A DNA stretch of 56,037 nucleotides from DAOTVX01 sp034436015. Its GTDB lineage: Bacteria; Chloroflexota; Anaerolineae; Anaerolineales; Villigracilaceae. The translations under genes and the position numbers were made by a program. The stretch lies in assembly GCA_034436015.1 (NCBI GenBank), contig DAOTWG010000001.1, positions 1-56,037 of the forward strand, written 5' to 3'. The notes below the pieces were generated by a model. It made no database searches. It had not been told where the DNA came from and worked only from the letters and a program-made list of their open reading frames with translations. This document shows positions 22,985 through 31,411 of the stretch, piece after piece (positions within the stretch are counted from its first letter, which is position 1; every line of letters begins with the position of its first letter).

Positions 22985-23389
22985 GCAAGGCTTTTCACTA
23001 TTCACAACTCGATGCAAAAACCGTTCCTCGGAAGGCAGGTTTGAGTCTGCGAACACGTCTCCAAGACTTTTCCCAATCCGCGTTCCTGCCATCGCCGACC
23101 TATCTGCCCACGCCGGCGCGCAGGAGGTTGCCGTGCGGCCTGACGGCGTGCTCTATGTTACCTCTGTCGGCGAGCGCGCGGCCGCCTCCTACTTCCTGCA
23201 CCAAGCCCCTGCTCACATCACCCTGGGCGGCGTTTCCTGCGGGAGACATCAAGGTTGTCCGGCGTGTCTGGTAACGGCCACGTCCGGCCCGCCGGTTTCC
23301 TGTTGCCGCGCCGTTGAATCGCCGTCCGCGCCATCGGCTACACGGCGCACGGCGTCACGCGCGGCGACCAGTAGCGCGCGTTTGCTTCT
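22985..23389. other. G+C-rich stretch without an intact gene
   Basis: Base composition rises sharply here. Plus-strand frames contain short coding-like pieces, such as one ending in GDIKVVRRVW before a stop at about 23274, but none is long or has a good start. It looks like decayed coding sequence continuous with the pseudogenes after 23427. Confidence 0.4.
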
Positions 23390-23419
23390 TTGACATTGTA
23401 CCGACAAATAAGGTACAAT
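23390..23419 (+). promoter_or_regulatory. strong promoter overlapped by a palindromic operator
   Basis: TTGACA (23390-23395), 18-base spacer, TACAAT (23414-23419). A perfect inverted repeat TTGTACC-N9-GGTACAA (23396-23402 and 23412-23418) fills the spacer and covers most of the -10. This is the usual position for a dimeric repressor. The gene it would drive is decayed. Confidence 0.65.
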
Positions 23420-23426
23420 TAATTCC

Positions 23427-23762
23427 ATGCCGAGGGCAGGGTATATCAACTACTGCATTCTCAAGGAGCGGCGGCGCAAACCCACGCGGACTACCTGCGC
23501 CTGCTCGACCTGGGGGGTATAAGCCGCGTTGCTGTTAACTGCGCCTCGACCAGATCAAGAACAGGAGGCAAAAAAAAAAGACGGATAACGCATGGTTTTA
23601 CCGTGATCTTGCCGGCAAGCGGCGAATGCGCCGTTACGTCAAGGCGGCGCGCACGTCGTGCGCGAGGGCGCGCCGCCGCCCGCCTGGGTCGTCTTTGACC
23701 GGAACGTAGATTTCGACGGCCTCGATAGGCCCTGGCCGCTGCCGAAGGAGTGTCAGCCATGA
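23427..23762 (+). pseudogene. decayed small gene, family unknown
   Basis: From ATG 23427 (MPRAGYINYCILKERRRKP) the frame soon stops (TAA about 23519). Coherent coding continues in other frames: RLDQIKNRRQ, then NAWFYRDLAGKRRMRRYVKA, then GAHVVREGAPPPAWVVFDRN and a final stop TGA at 23760. That stop overlaps the ATG of the next decayed gene (ATGA). A run of ten A bases near 23570 is a likely slippage site. I do not recognise the family; it is basic in the middle. Confidence 0.5.
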
Positions 23763-24738
23763 GAAAGAAACGCATCATCCTATCCCTGTTTGGGACGCTC
23801 GTCGTCCTTGCCGGGGCAGTTGCCGCCGTCCGCATGAGCGGCCTGCCCGCGCCGCTCATCGGCTGCCCCACCGCTACGCCAACCCTCACCCCTACCCCAA
23901 CCCCTCGCCCACCCCTACGCCGGAGCCTTGCCCGACGGACCCGGCAGAGTGGACGTTCAGCCGGGTTGAATCCCAGGGGATGGAGGTCAACCAGGGCTGG
24001 TTCGCGATCCGCCCCGCCTGCGTCTACGACGGCCTGGCGAAAACGGCGGCGTAGTACCTGATGGCCGCAACAATGGGCTATCCGGGCCCGGAAGCGGCGC
24101 GGCTGCTCGGCCTCGCCGAGATGCCCATCGCCTTGACCTCGCGCGTCAAGATCAATTACGTCAGCGGCGGCCCGCGCCCGGTGGAACTTCTCGTCGGCCT
24201 CTCCGTCTCCAAGAATTACGCGCAGTGGACCACCTGGCGGGGGAAGCCGAACACCTCCCTCTGGCTTCTCGGCTGCTACAAGACCTGGCAGATCGTCGGC
24301 AACCGCGTCAAACGCTGGGCCCCCTACCCGGTCCTCTGCACCGTGTACGAGCAGAGGATAATCGAGCCTGACAAAACGTTTTTTGTGCGCCGGTGGGATC
24401 AGACGGTGGAGAAGCGTGCCGCAGAAGACGACCCGCTTTCCGATTGGAATTGGCTTATCTTCGCCTACGCCCCGGCGCGCGGCTGGCTGCACCTCGGCAG
24501 AGTAGACAACTTCTCTTTTCAGACGGCCATCGGCGAGCCTTGCCCCTCCTGCGAGGAGACGCTGGCCGAGCACGGCGCGCCGCTCTGGAGCGCCGACTGG
24601 CTGGCGCGGGCGTACGGCTTCGCGATGAAGCCGCTGCCGCAGGGCTGGGAGGACGCGCCGGATTTAACGGATGAGACAACCTATCAGTGGCGGCTGACCT
24701 TGTTGGAGGCAGCCAAGGAGAACCCGGATTGGTGGTAG
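23759..24738 (+). pseudogene. broken gene for a secreted protein of unknown function
   Basis: AGGAG precedes ATG 23759. The product begins with a signal peptide or membrane anchor (RKKRIILSLFGTLVVLAGAV), then a Thr/Pro linker (TPTLTPTPTPRP), a common outer-protein linker. In the repeated CCTAC/CCCA tract near 23905 the frame shifts by one. Coding then continues (EPCPTDPAEWTFSRVE) to an in-frame TAG at about 24054, and again as a 225-residue open frame from 24061 to 24738. That last part is aromatic-rich and globular (VKINYVSGGPRPVELLVG, WNWLIFAYAPARGWLHLG), with no known motif. One frameshift and one stop suggest a fairly recent loss; a sequencing error could explain one of them but hardly both. 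Confidence 0.65.
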
Positions 24739-25011
24739 AGGAGGATGTAGGCGGCGGGGAGGCTTGCTATCCTGACGTTTCTCGGGCTAAGGCGTGTGCA
24801 CGCAAGAGTTGTCAACGGTACGGCTCTGTGTAGGACCACAACGCCTATAAGAGTTCTCCAATTAGATGTGCGGACGTGCCGGCGCTGATGGCGCGCGATA
24901 GGCAGAGCGGGCCAGAATATACGATCCAAGAGAAGGCGTTTCGCCAGTCAAGCTGCCTGTTGCTTGTGCGGGTCGTTCGCATCCGAGTTGCGTTTTCGAG
25001 ATGCAATAGCG
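24739..25011. other. intergenic region, no feature recognised
   Basis: I see no gene here. The frame open from 24876 upstream of the permease carries an unnatural basic, Ser-rich sequence and is not used as the permease N-terminus. Confidence 0.5.
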
Positions 25012-25218
25012 ATGATTGGCAAAGGAACAAGGCGCCTCCCCCGATGCGCGCTGTCCCTCTTGCAGGCGCTTTTGCTCCTGCCTCTTCCTTTTGCAACCCT
25101 GCAAGGCGTTCACGGCGCTGCGGGAAGGCGCAACCGCCGAAGCGATCTCCCAGACAGGCAGAGGAGCGCCTCCTTACCTCAAACCCAAGAACTCAAGCGC
25201 GGGGTAAATTTCGCATGA
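25012..25218 (+). CDS. possible small ORF with a signal-peptide-like start, overlapping the permease start
   Basis: A 68-residue frame begins MIGKGTRRLPRCALSLLQ and continues with a hydrophobic core (LLLLPLPFATLQGV), like an export signal, then a basic tail. Its stop overlaps the permease ATG by ATGA, which is typical of coupled genes. It may be the remains of a solute-binding protein gene, a real small membrane peptide, or chance. No homology is claimed. Confidence 0.3.
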   Translation: MIGKGTRRLPRCALSLLQALLLLPLPFATLQGVHGAAGRRNRRSDLPDRQRSASLPQTQELKRGVNFA

Positions 25219-26903
25219 CCCATGTTCCTCGCCGTCCTTTCGTAGTTTCCCCCTGGCCCTGGTTGGGAATTGGGACATTCCTCGCCCTTTTCTTTTTCTA
25301 TCCCTTTGGTCGGATTCTCCACGCCGGTTTGTTCGTATCGGCCGGCCAGGGCATGGAGGCGGAGTCGTGGCAACGCGTCCTTGCCGCGACCGGATTCACG
25401 TTCTATCAAGCAGCGCTCTCGACAGGGTTGACGCTGCTGGTCGGCCTGCCGGCTGCCTATCTCTTTGCGCGCTATCGCTTTTGGGGAAAGCCTTTGTTGC
25501 GACTGTTGACCGCCGTTCCCTTCATGCTGCCGACCGTTGTGGTCGCGGCCGGTTTCAACGCCTTTCTTGGTCCGCGCGGGTGGCTAAATCTTGGCCTGAT
25601 GCGGCTTCTGGGGCTGACATCGCCCCCGATTCCCTTCCTCGGCACGCTAGGCGCTATTCTGCTGGCCCACGTCTTCTACAACACCACCATCGTAATTCGG
25701 CTGGTGGGCAACGCGCTGGCGCATCTCGACCCGCGGCTAGAGGAAGCCGCCCGGTCGCTCGGCGCGGACGCAACGCGTGTGTTGCGTTTCGTGGTTTTCC
25801 CTCTGCTACGTCCCCCCCTGCTGGCGGCGACACTGCTGGTCTTTATCTTTGATTTCACCTCCTTCGGCGTCGTCTTGCTGCTAGGCGGAACGCGCTTTGC
25901 CACGCTGGAGGTGGAAATCTATTTGCAGACGGCCCGGTTCTTTAACCTGCCGTTGGCCGCCCTGCTCTCGCTTGTCCAATTGATGTGTACCTTGGTATTC
26001 GCCTTGCTGTACAGCCGTGTCGTCGGGCGTCTTACCGTCGCGTCTACGCCGAAGCCGGCTGCCTTAAATCTGCGCCGGCCAACTCGGTGGAAGGAAAAAC
26101 TCCTCGTCGCCTGTATCATCGCGGTGGTGATCGCGCTGTTTGTTTTGCCTTTACTATCGTTGCCGCTGCGGTCCCTAACACGGCTGGAGGCGGATCGCGG
26201 CGAGCGCGGGGTTGTTCGCTATGGTTTGACGTTGAACTACTATAGGGAGCTATTCATCAACCGTCGCGGCTCGCTCTTTTACATTCCCCCGGTGCGGGCG
26301 ATCGGCAATTCCTTGGGATATGCAACCCTGACGGTGCTCCTTTCTTTGGCCCTAGGGCTTCCGGTGGCGCGGGCATTGGCTCGTCCGCGCGCGCTAGAAC
26401 GCTGGTTAGATCCGTTGGTGATGATGCCGTTGGGCGCTTCGGCAGTCACGTTAGGGCTGGGGTTGATCCTGGCCTACGGCCGCTGGTTGACTTCGCCGCT
26501 GTTCGTCCCGCTCGCGCACACCTTGATCGCTATCCCCTTCGTCATCCGAAGTTTGCAACCGCCCCTGGCCTCCATCCCCCAACGGCTGCGTGAAGCCGCG
26601 ACGATCTTAGGCGCCTCGCCGCGCCGCGTCTGGTTCCACGTGGACTGGCCCATTGTCCGTCGGGCCTTGGCCTCGGCAGCAGTGTTTGCCTTCACCGTCT
26701 CGTTGGGAGAATTCGGCGCGACCTCGCTCATTGCCCGCCCTACGCATCCCACCCTGCCGCTGGCCATCGCGCGCTTTCTCTCCCAGCCGGGCGGCCTGAA
26801 TTATGGCCAAGCAATGGCGATGGCTACTCTGTTGATGCTTGTGTGCGCCGTTGGCATCCTGCTTCTGGAACGACTGCGTCTGCCAGGCATAGGCGAATTT
26901 TGA
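25215..26903 (+). CDS. ABC transporter permease with two fused permease domains (iron/thiamine FbpB-ThiP type)
   Basis: A 562-residue protein of about twelve membrane helices, made of two binding-protein-dependent permease halves in tandem. Each half has the EAA loop that contacts the ATPase: LEEAARSLGADATRVLRFVVFPLL in the first half (about residue 175) and LREAATILGASPRRVWFHVDWP in the second (about 460). Tandem permeases of this kind belong to the ferric-iron (FbpB) or thiamine (ThiP) group. ATG 25215 is chosen because MTHVPRRPF leads into the first helix. No binding protein or ATPase gene lies next to it, so its partners must be elsewhere or lost. Confidence 0.88.
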   Translation: MTHVPRRPFVVSPWPWLGIGTFLALFFFYPFGRILHAGLFVSAGQGMEAESWQRVLAATGFTFYQAALSTGLTLLVGLPAAYLFARYRFWGKPLLRLLTAVPFMLPTVVVAAGFNAFLGPRGWLNLGLMRLLGLTSPPIPFLGTLGAILLAHVFYNTTIVIRLVGNALAHLDPRLEEAARSLGADATRVLRFVVFPLLRPPLLAATLLVFIFDFTSFGVVLLLGGTRFATLEVEIYLQTARFFNLPLAALLSLVQLMCTLVFALLYSRVVGRLTVASTPKPAALNLRRPTRWKEKLLVACIIAVVIALFVLPLLSLPLRSLTRLEADRGERGVVRYGLTLNYYRELFINRRGSLFYIPPVRAIGNSLGYATLTVLLSLALGLPVARALARPRALERWLDPLVMMPLGASAVTLGLGLILAYGRWLTSPLFVPLAHTLIAIPFVIRSLQPPLASIPQRLREAATILGASPRRVWFHVDWPIVRRALASAAVFAFTVSLGEFGATSLIARPTHPTLPLAIARFLSQPGGLNYGQAMAMATLLMLVCAVGILLLERLRLPGIGEF

Positions 26904-26965
26904 GCCATCTGGGACTTAAGTGGCCTGCAAGAGGCCAGGTGGAATCATTCCGCAGCCCCGCCGAC

Positions 26966-26998
26966 AAAAATTCCCCTCCCGGAGGAGAGGAATTTTTT
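26966..26998. terminator. two-way terminator between convergent genes
   Basis: AAAAATTCC (26966-26974) pairs with GGAATTTTT (26989-26997), one C/A mismatch, then CTCC/GGAG around CGGA. A-run and T-run flanks make it work for both the permease and the carboxypeptidase transcripts. Confidence 0.88.
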
Positions 26999-27051
26999 GC
27001 GTTGGCCTTTCCTCACCAGGAGGAGCGCCAAGGCAACTCGGGCGCGCGGCC

Positions 27052-28551
27052 TCACACCCCATAGATAGAGCCGAACTTGGCGTTCAGGTAGCGCAGGTAA
27101 GGAGCCGGATCAATTCGGGCGCCGGTCACGCGCTCTACCAACTCTTGCGGTTCATACTTGCGACCATGGCGGTAAATCTTCTCACGCAACCAGGCGAGAA
27201 GCGCATCGAAGCGGCCGGAGCGAATCTGCCCATCCAGGTCGGGGATATCGCGGTGGACGGCCTCCCACAGTTGCGCCGAGATCAGATTGCCCAAAGCATA
27301 CGTGGCAAAGTAGCCGAAATCGCCGTTGGACCAATGAACATCTTGCAGCACGCCTTCCGCATCATTCGACGGCACAACGCCCAAGTACTCTTGCATCTTG
27401 GCATTCCAGACCTGAGGTAAGTCTTTGATGGCCACCGTACCCTCAAGCAGAGCGATCTCGAGTTCCAGGCGCAGCATGATGTGCAGGTTATACGTCGCCT
27501 CATCAGCCTCCACACGGATGAGCGACGGCTCAACCTTATTGATACCCCGGTAAAATCTGTCAAGGGGCACATCGGACAATTGAGGGAAGTACTCCTGCAA
27601 GCGAGGGTAGAAATGCTCCCAGAACGGCAGCGATCGCCCGACCAGATTCTCCCACAGGCGCGATTGCGACTCGTGAATCGCGAGCGAGGCGCCGCCTTCC
27701 AATGCGGTGCGCTCATACGCCGGGTCTATTCCCATTTCATAGAGAGCATGTCCACACTCGTGGATCGTGCCAAAGAGCATCGGATTGAGGAAGTTCGGGT
27801 CCACGCGTGTTGTAATGCGGACATCGCCCATGCCGAAACTGGTGGTGAAGGGATGTGGCGATTTATCCTGTCGTCCGCGCTGCCAGTCGTAGCCAAATTT
27901 CGTAATCACTTCGACGCCGAAGTCCCACTGCTTCTTCTCATCAAAAGGTTGATACAGAAAGGAATCGTCAACCTGCGGCCGCTGGCCGATGCGTTGGATA
28001 AGAGCAACTTGCTGGGGCCGCAAAGCGTCAAAGATGGCCTTCACCTCGGCGGTCTTCATCCCAGGCTCGTAGTTATCGAGCAAAATGTCGTAGGGATGGT
28101 CAGCGGGAGGGAAGAAACCGACATAGCGGCGTGCCAACTCGACGATTCTCTCCAAATGCGGCCGGAAGAGAGCGAAGTCCGATTTCTGCCTGGCTTCCAC
28201 CCATACCTGAAAGGCCTGCGTGGCGACATGGGTCATTTCGACGATGAAATCGGCAGGGACGCGCGTTGCCTTTTCGTAGTCGCGAGCAGCGACCTTGATC
28301 AGGCGCGCCTCGTCGGAATCGGGGTCGAGGGCCGATGCCTCGGCTTGCAGGTCTTCCAGCAGCCTGCCCAGTTCGGGCGATGTGGCACGCTCATGCGCCA
28401 GCCGACCGAGCAGCGCCAGTTGATTCCCGCGCGCCTCCGCCCCTCCCGGCGGCATATTCACCTGTTGATCCCAGCCCAATACCGCCGCGGCCTTGCCCAA
28501 ATCCGCAATTTCGGCCAGCATTGTTTTGAGTTGTTCCAGTTTTTTGTTCAT
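27052..28551 (-). CDS. metallocarboxypeptidase, M32 family (Taq-type)
   Basis: The 499-residue enzyme is an M32 carboxypeptidase, which trims residues from peptide C-termini with a metal ion. The metal-binding motif is HECGH (TIHECGHALYEMG, about residues 261-265), followed by the family's ESQSRLWEN region with the third ligand Glu. The DVRITTRV and TSFGMGD motifs just before it are typical. Length matches Thermus carboxypeptidase Taq (about 500). It is cytoplasmic, with no signal peptide. CTGGAG precedes ATG. It is a single-gene unit with its own promoter, divergent from recR. Confidence 0.94.
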   Translation of the reverse strand: MNKKLEQLKTMLAEIADLGKAAAVLGWDQQVNMPPGGAEARGNQLALLGRLAHERATSPELGRLLEDLQAEASALDPDSDEARLIKVAARDYEKATRVPADFIVEMTHVATQAFQVWVEARQKSDFALFRPHLERIVELARRYVGFFPPADHPYDILLDNYEPGMKTAEVKAIFDALRPQQVALIQRIGQRPQVDDSFLYQPFDEKKQWDFGVEVITKFGYDWQRGRQDKSPHPFTTSFGMGDVRITTRVDPNFLNPMLFGTIHECGHALYEMGIDPAYERTALEGGASLAIHESQSRLWENLVGRSLPFWEHFYPRLQEYFPQLSDVPLDRFYRGINKVEPSLIRVEADEATYNLHIMLRLELEIALLEGTVAIKDLPQVWNAKMQEYLGVVPSNDAEGVLQDVHWSNGDFGYFATYALGNLISAQLWEAVHRDIPDLDGQIRSGRFDALLAWLREKIYRHGRKYEPQELVERVTGARIDPAPYLRYLNAKFGSIYGV

Positions 28552-28586
28552 GGCGTTCTCCAGAAAGGCAGCGAATCGTTACGGAC

Positions 28587-28592
28587 ATTATA
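28587..28592 (-). promoter_or_regulatory. -10 element of the M32 carboxypeptidase gene
   Basis: TATAAT on the minus strand (28587-28592), about 36 bases before the start codon. The -35 is poor. Confidence 0.55.
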
Positions 28593-28650
28593 CCCTCTTT
28601 TGTCCTACAATTAGGTCGGCTTGGCCGTCCGAGCGTTCCTCATTATTCAC

Positions 28651-28679
28651 TTATGAGGTCTCCTCTATCCTGATATAAT
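28651..28679 (+). promoter_or_regulatory. recR promoter, apparently giving a leaderless mRNA
   Basis: TG-A-TATAAT ends at 28679, only 7 bases before the recR ATG at 28687. Transcription would start at or next to the A of ATG. A weak TTATGA -35 stands 17 bases upstream. There is no Shine-Dalgarno. Confidence 0.6.
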
Positions 28680-28686
28680 ACAACAA

Positions 28687-29295
28687 ATGTCCGTGTTGCC
28701 TGATCCGATTCAAAACCTCATTCTGGCCTTGGAACGTTTGCCGGGAATCGGGCCCAAGACGGCCGCGCGGCTGGCGTTCTTTCTGTTGCGCGCCCCGGCA
28801 GGAATCGCCGAACAACTTGCGATGGCGCTGATGGACCTGCGACGCAATACCGCCTTTTGCCGGCAGTGTTTCCATATCACCCTGGCCGGACGGCAATACT
28901 GCAACATTTGCGAGGATCCGGAGCGCGACGAGTCGGTCATTTGCGTGGTGGAAGAGCCGCTTGACATTCTGGCATTGGAGCGGGTGGGGGTCTATCGAGG
29001 CAAGTACCATGTCCTTCATGGCGTGCTCTCGCCGGTAGAAGGCATTGGGCCCGAGGATTTGAAGATTGCCCCCCTGATTCAGCGCGTGCGGCAAGGCAAC
29101 GTGCGCGAGGTGATCCTGGCGACCAACCCCAGCATGGAAGGGGACGCTACAGCACTGTACCTGCGTCAGCAGTTGCAACCATTGGGTGTGCAGGTCACCC
29201 GCTTGGCGCGAGGGTTGCCGGTCGGCGGCGATCTGGAATATGCAGACCAGAACACCCTGCTGCGCGCTCTGACCGGACGGCAAACAATGTGCTGA
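28687..29295 (+). CDS. recR: recombination mediator protein RecR
   Basis: The 202-residue protein works with RecF/RecO to load RecA on gapped DNA. The helix-hairpin-helix (LPGIGPKTAARLAF, about 18-31), the four-Cys zinc finger (CRQCFHITLAGRQYCNIC, about 58-75) and the Toprim domain (VICVVEEPLD, then EVILATNPSMEGDATALYL) are all complete. Length is the family norm of about 200. The usual neighbour dnaX and the YbaB gene are not upstream; instead a divergent peptidase gene is. It appears to be translated from a leaderless mRNA. Confidence 0.97.
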   Translation: MSVLPDPIQNLILALERLPGIGPKTAARLAFFLLRAPAGIAEQLAMALMDLRRNTAFCRQCFHITLAGRQYCNICEDPERDESVICVVEEPLDILALERVGVYRGKYHVLHGVLSPVEGIGPEDLKIAPLIQRVRQGNVREVILATNPSMEGDATALYLRQQLQPLGVQVTRLARGLPVGGDLEYADQNTLLRALTGRQTMC

Positions 29296-29533
29296 GACCC
29301 GCTTTTCAGGTGCCAGGAACAGCCCAAACCTTGAAAAGAGCGTGAGAGAACAGAAATTCTGCAGTGAATCAGAGCAGGAGGCCGGACTATTTGCGGGAAA
29401 CGCTGCCACTAGATTGCCCCGAATCCGCCGTAGCTCCTCCGATGGAAGCAGTCGTTGTTGCTCGATCAAGAAGCACCCTTCCTTGTTCGCCCTTTCTGGG
29501 CATCCGCCGGCATGTGCTCTTCTTCGGTTGTCC

Positions 29534-29549
29534 GAGGACTGATGTCCTC
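29534..29549 (+). terminator. short hairpin after recR, weak terminator candidate
   Basis: GAGGAC-TGAT-GTCCTC, a perfect 6-bp stem, with a T-poor tail. It lies just before the hyp promoter. The 240 bases between recR and this point show no gene. Confidence 0.4.
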
Positions 29550-29560
29550 ATCCTTATCTA

Positions 29561-29589
29561 TTGACAATCTCCCTCAATTTGGTGATAAT
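29561..29589 (+). promoter_or_regulatory. promoter of the hyp operon
   Basis: TTGACA (29561-29566), 17-base spacer, GATAAT (29584-29589): a near-consensus housekeeping promoter 35 bases before hypA. No sigma-54 or Fnr-like site is obvious. Confidence 0.8.
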
Positions 29590-29624
29590 TCTCCGCATTG
29601 AAGCCCGGAACAGGAGTCTTAGGT

Positions 29625-29999
29625 ATGCACGAAGGTTCGCTGACACAAGATTTGTTCGACCACGTCCTGGCGCATGCGCGCGAAGCGGGCGCTCAGCGCG
29701 TGAGGCGCGTGCGCGTGATCATCGGCGCGCTTTCCGACGCTACTCCCGATTCGATCCAATTCTACTGGGACACAATGGCCCCCGGAACCATTGCCGAAGG
29801 CGCTGTGCTAGAATTTGACACAGTGCCTGGGCGAGGCCGCTGCCCGACGTGCCGTGAAGAGTTTGATGTAGAAGAGCGCTACGCGGCCTGCCCGCAGTGC
29901 AGCGCGTTTCCGGTGCAGATTATCACCGGCGATGGCGTTTACCTAGCCAGCCTGGAAGTGGAAACGGAAGACAGACAACAGTCCCATATTCACGAATGA
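29625..29999 (+). CDS. hypA: hydrogenase nickel-insertion protein HypA
   Basis: HypA, a 124-residue metallochaperone, delivers nickel to the large subunit of [NiFe] hydrogenase. It starts with the nickel-binding M-H-E (MHEGSLTQDL). The structural zinc site has two CxxC pairs: CPTC and CPQC, about 14 residues apart. ATG 29625 is chosen over a frame 9 codons longer because HypA needs the N-terminal Met-His; AGGAG stands 8 bases before it. It is the first gene of hypA-hypC-hypD-hypE. The usual partner HypB (GTPase) is not in the window. Confidence 0.96.
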   Translation: MHEGSLTQDLFDHVLAHAREAGAQRVRRVRVIIGALSDATPDSIQFYWDTMAPGTIAEGAVLEFDTVPGRGRCPTCREEFDVEERYAACPQCSAFPVQIITGDGVYLASLEVETEDRQQSHIHE

Positions 30000-30068
30000 C
30001 CTTGTCCCCTCGCGGCACGAGGCTGGCCGGCGCCGTCGTATTCTCCTCAATAAAAATCAAGGTGTCCG

Positions 30069-30317
30069 ATGTGTCTTGGTGTTCCCGGAAAAGTCGTTGA
30101 GCTTTACGAGGCCGATGGAATGAAGATGGCCAAAGTGGACTTCGGCGGCATTCTCAAAGAAGTCTGCATGGAGTACTTGCCTGAAGTCAAGGTGGGCGAT
30201 TACACGATTGTCCATGTGGGATTTGGATTATCCATTTTGAACGAGCAGGAAGCGGAGGAAACCATGGCGTTGTTGCGCCAGATAGAAGCCGCCGCAGAGG
30301 GAGATGAGGCGACGTGA
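30069..30317 (+). CDS. hypC: hydrogenase assembly chaperone HypC
   Basis: HypC (82 residues) carries the Fe(CN)2CO unit between HypD and the hydrogenase large subunit. The N-terminal MCLGVPGKV has the essential Cys2. The HVGFGLSILNEQEAEET C-terminal part is typical. AAGGTG precedes ATG. Its end overlaps hypD by 4 bases (GTGA), fitting the known HypC-HypD complex. Confidence 0.97.
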   Translation: MCLGVPGKVVELYEADGMKMAKVDFGGILKEVCMEYLPEVKVGDYTIVHVGFGLSILNEQEAEETMALLRQIEAAAEGDEAT

Positions 30318-31411
30318 AGTATATTGACGAATACCGCGACGCGACTCTGACCAAACGACTGCTGGCCGAGATACGGAGAACCGTCACCCGTCCCTGGACC
30401 ATTATGGAGGTCTGCGGTGGGCAGACGCATTCGATCATCAAAACCGGGCTGGACCAGATGTTGCCGTCGGAAATCACGCTTATCCATGGGCCCGGCTGCC
30501 CGGTTTGCGTCACGCCGCTCGAACTGGTGGACAAAGCCATTGCGCTGGCCTCGCGATCGGACGTTATTCTCGCTTCCTACGGCGACATGTTGCGCGTTCC
30601 CGGTTCGGGGCGAGACTTGTTCTCCGTCCGCGCCGATGGCGGCGATGTACGCATCGTGTACTCGCCGCTCGATGCCCTGGAGATTGCCCGTAAGAACCCG
30701 GAGAAGACAGTCGTGTTTTTCGCGATTGGGTTCGAGACAACCGCCCCGGCCAATGCCATGGCCGTTTTGCAAGCGCGCGCGCAAGGCCTGAAGAATTTCA
30801 CCGTCCTGGTTTCACATGTCACGGTGCCGGCGGCTATTCGCGCCCTGATGGACTCGCCTGACGTTCAAGTAGACGGCTTTTTGGCTGCCGGGCATGTCTG
30901 TACTGTGATGGGATACTGGGAATACGAACCGCTGGCCGCGCAGTATCACGTCCCGATCGTGGTCACCGGTTTCGAACCGGTGGACATCCTGACAGGCATT
31001 CTGGAATGTGTCCGCCTGCTGGAAAATGGAAAGGCGGAAGTACGCAACGCGTACGCGCGCTCGGCGCGGCGCGAGGGAAATCGCGCCGCGCAGGCAGTGA
31101 TCCAACAAGTATTCGAGATGACCGATCGTGCTTGGCGCGGGATCGGGGTAATTCCAATGTCGGGGTATCGGTTGCGCGCGGAGTTCGCGGAGTTCGACGC
31201 CGAGTTGCGTTTCCCGCAAGTTCAGGCGATTGAGACACGGGAATCTCCCCTGTGTATCAGCGGCCTGGTACTACAAGGCATCCGGCGGCCCGATGAGTGT
31301 CCGGCGTTCGGCAAAGCATGCACCCCGCAGAGTCCACTGGGCGCGACGATGGTTTCTTCAGAAGGCGCTTGTGCGGCATATTATCGGTATGGCAGACGTC
31401 ATGAACGATAA
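30314..31411 (+). CDS. hypD: hydrogenase maturation protein HypD
   Basis: HypD (365 residues) is the iron-sulfur scaffold on which the Fe(CN)2CO centre is assembled. Signature motifs are MEVCGGQTH (Cys near 34), HGPGCPVCVTP (the essential CxxC near 62-65), FFAIGFETTAP, and the C-terminal Cys ligands in DECPAFGKACTP and SEGACAAYYRY. It starts with GTG inside the overlap with hypC. Its 3' end overlaps the start of hypE by 23 bases if ATG 31389 is used. Confidence 0.97.
   Translation: MKYIDEYRDATLTKRLLAEIRRTVTRPWTIMEVCGGQTHSIIKTGLDQMLPSEITLIHGPGCPVCVTPLELVDKAIALASRSDVILASYGDMLRVPGSGRDLFSVRADGGDVRIVYSPLDALEIARKNPEKTVVFFAIGFETTAPANAMAVLQARAQGLKNFTVLVSHVTVPAAIRALMDSPDVQVDGFLAAGHVCTVMGYWEYEPLAAQYHVPIVVTGFEPVDILTGILECVRLLENGKAEVRNAYARSARREGNRAAQAVIQQVFEMTDRAWRGIGVIPMSGYRLRAEFAEFDAELRFPQVQAIETRESPLCISGLVLQGIRRPDECPAFGKACTPQSPLGATMVSSEGACAAYYRYGRRHER

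Noticed and set aside
23491..24573. 360-codon minus-strand frame in the decayed block
   Set aside because: High G+C makes long chance frames. The plus strand has a signal peptide, linker and globular sequence that continue across the frames.
24876..25214. 113 extra codons upstream of the permease ATG
   Set aside because: The sequence is basic and Ser/Pro-rich, unlike any permease N-terminus, and a better start lies at 25215.
27481..28614. 377-codon plus-strand frame opposite the M32 peptidase
   Set aside because: It is a mirror of a gene with an intact HECGH motif, and it also runs through that gene's promoter.
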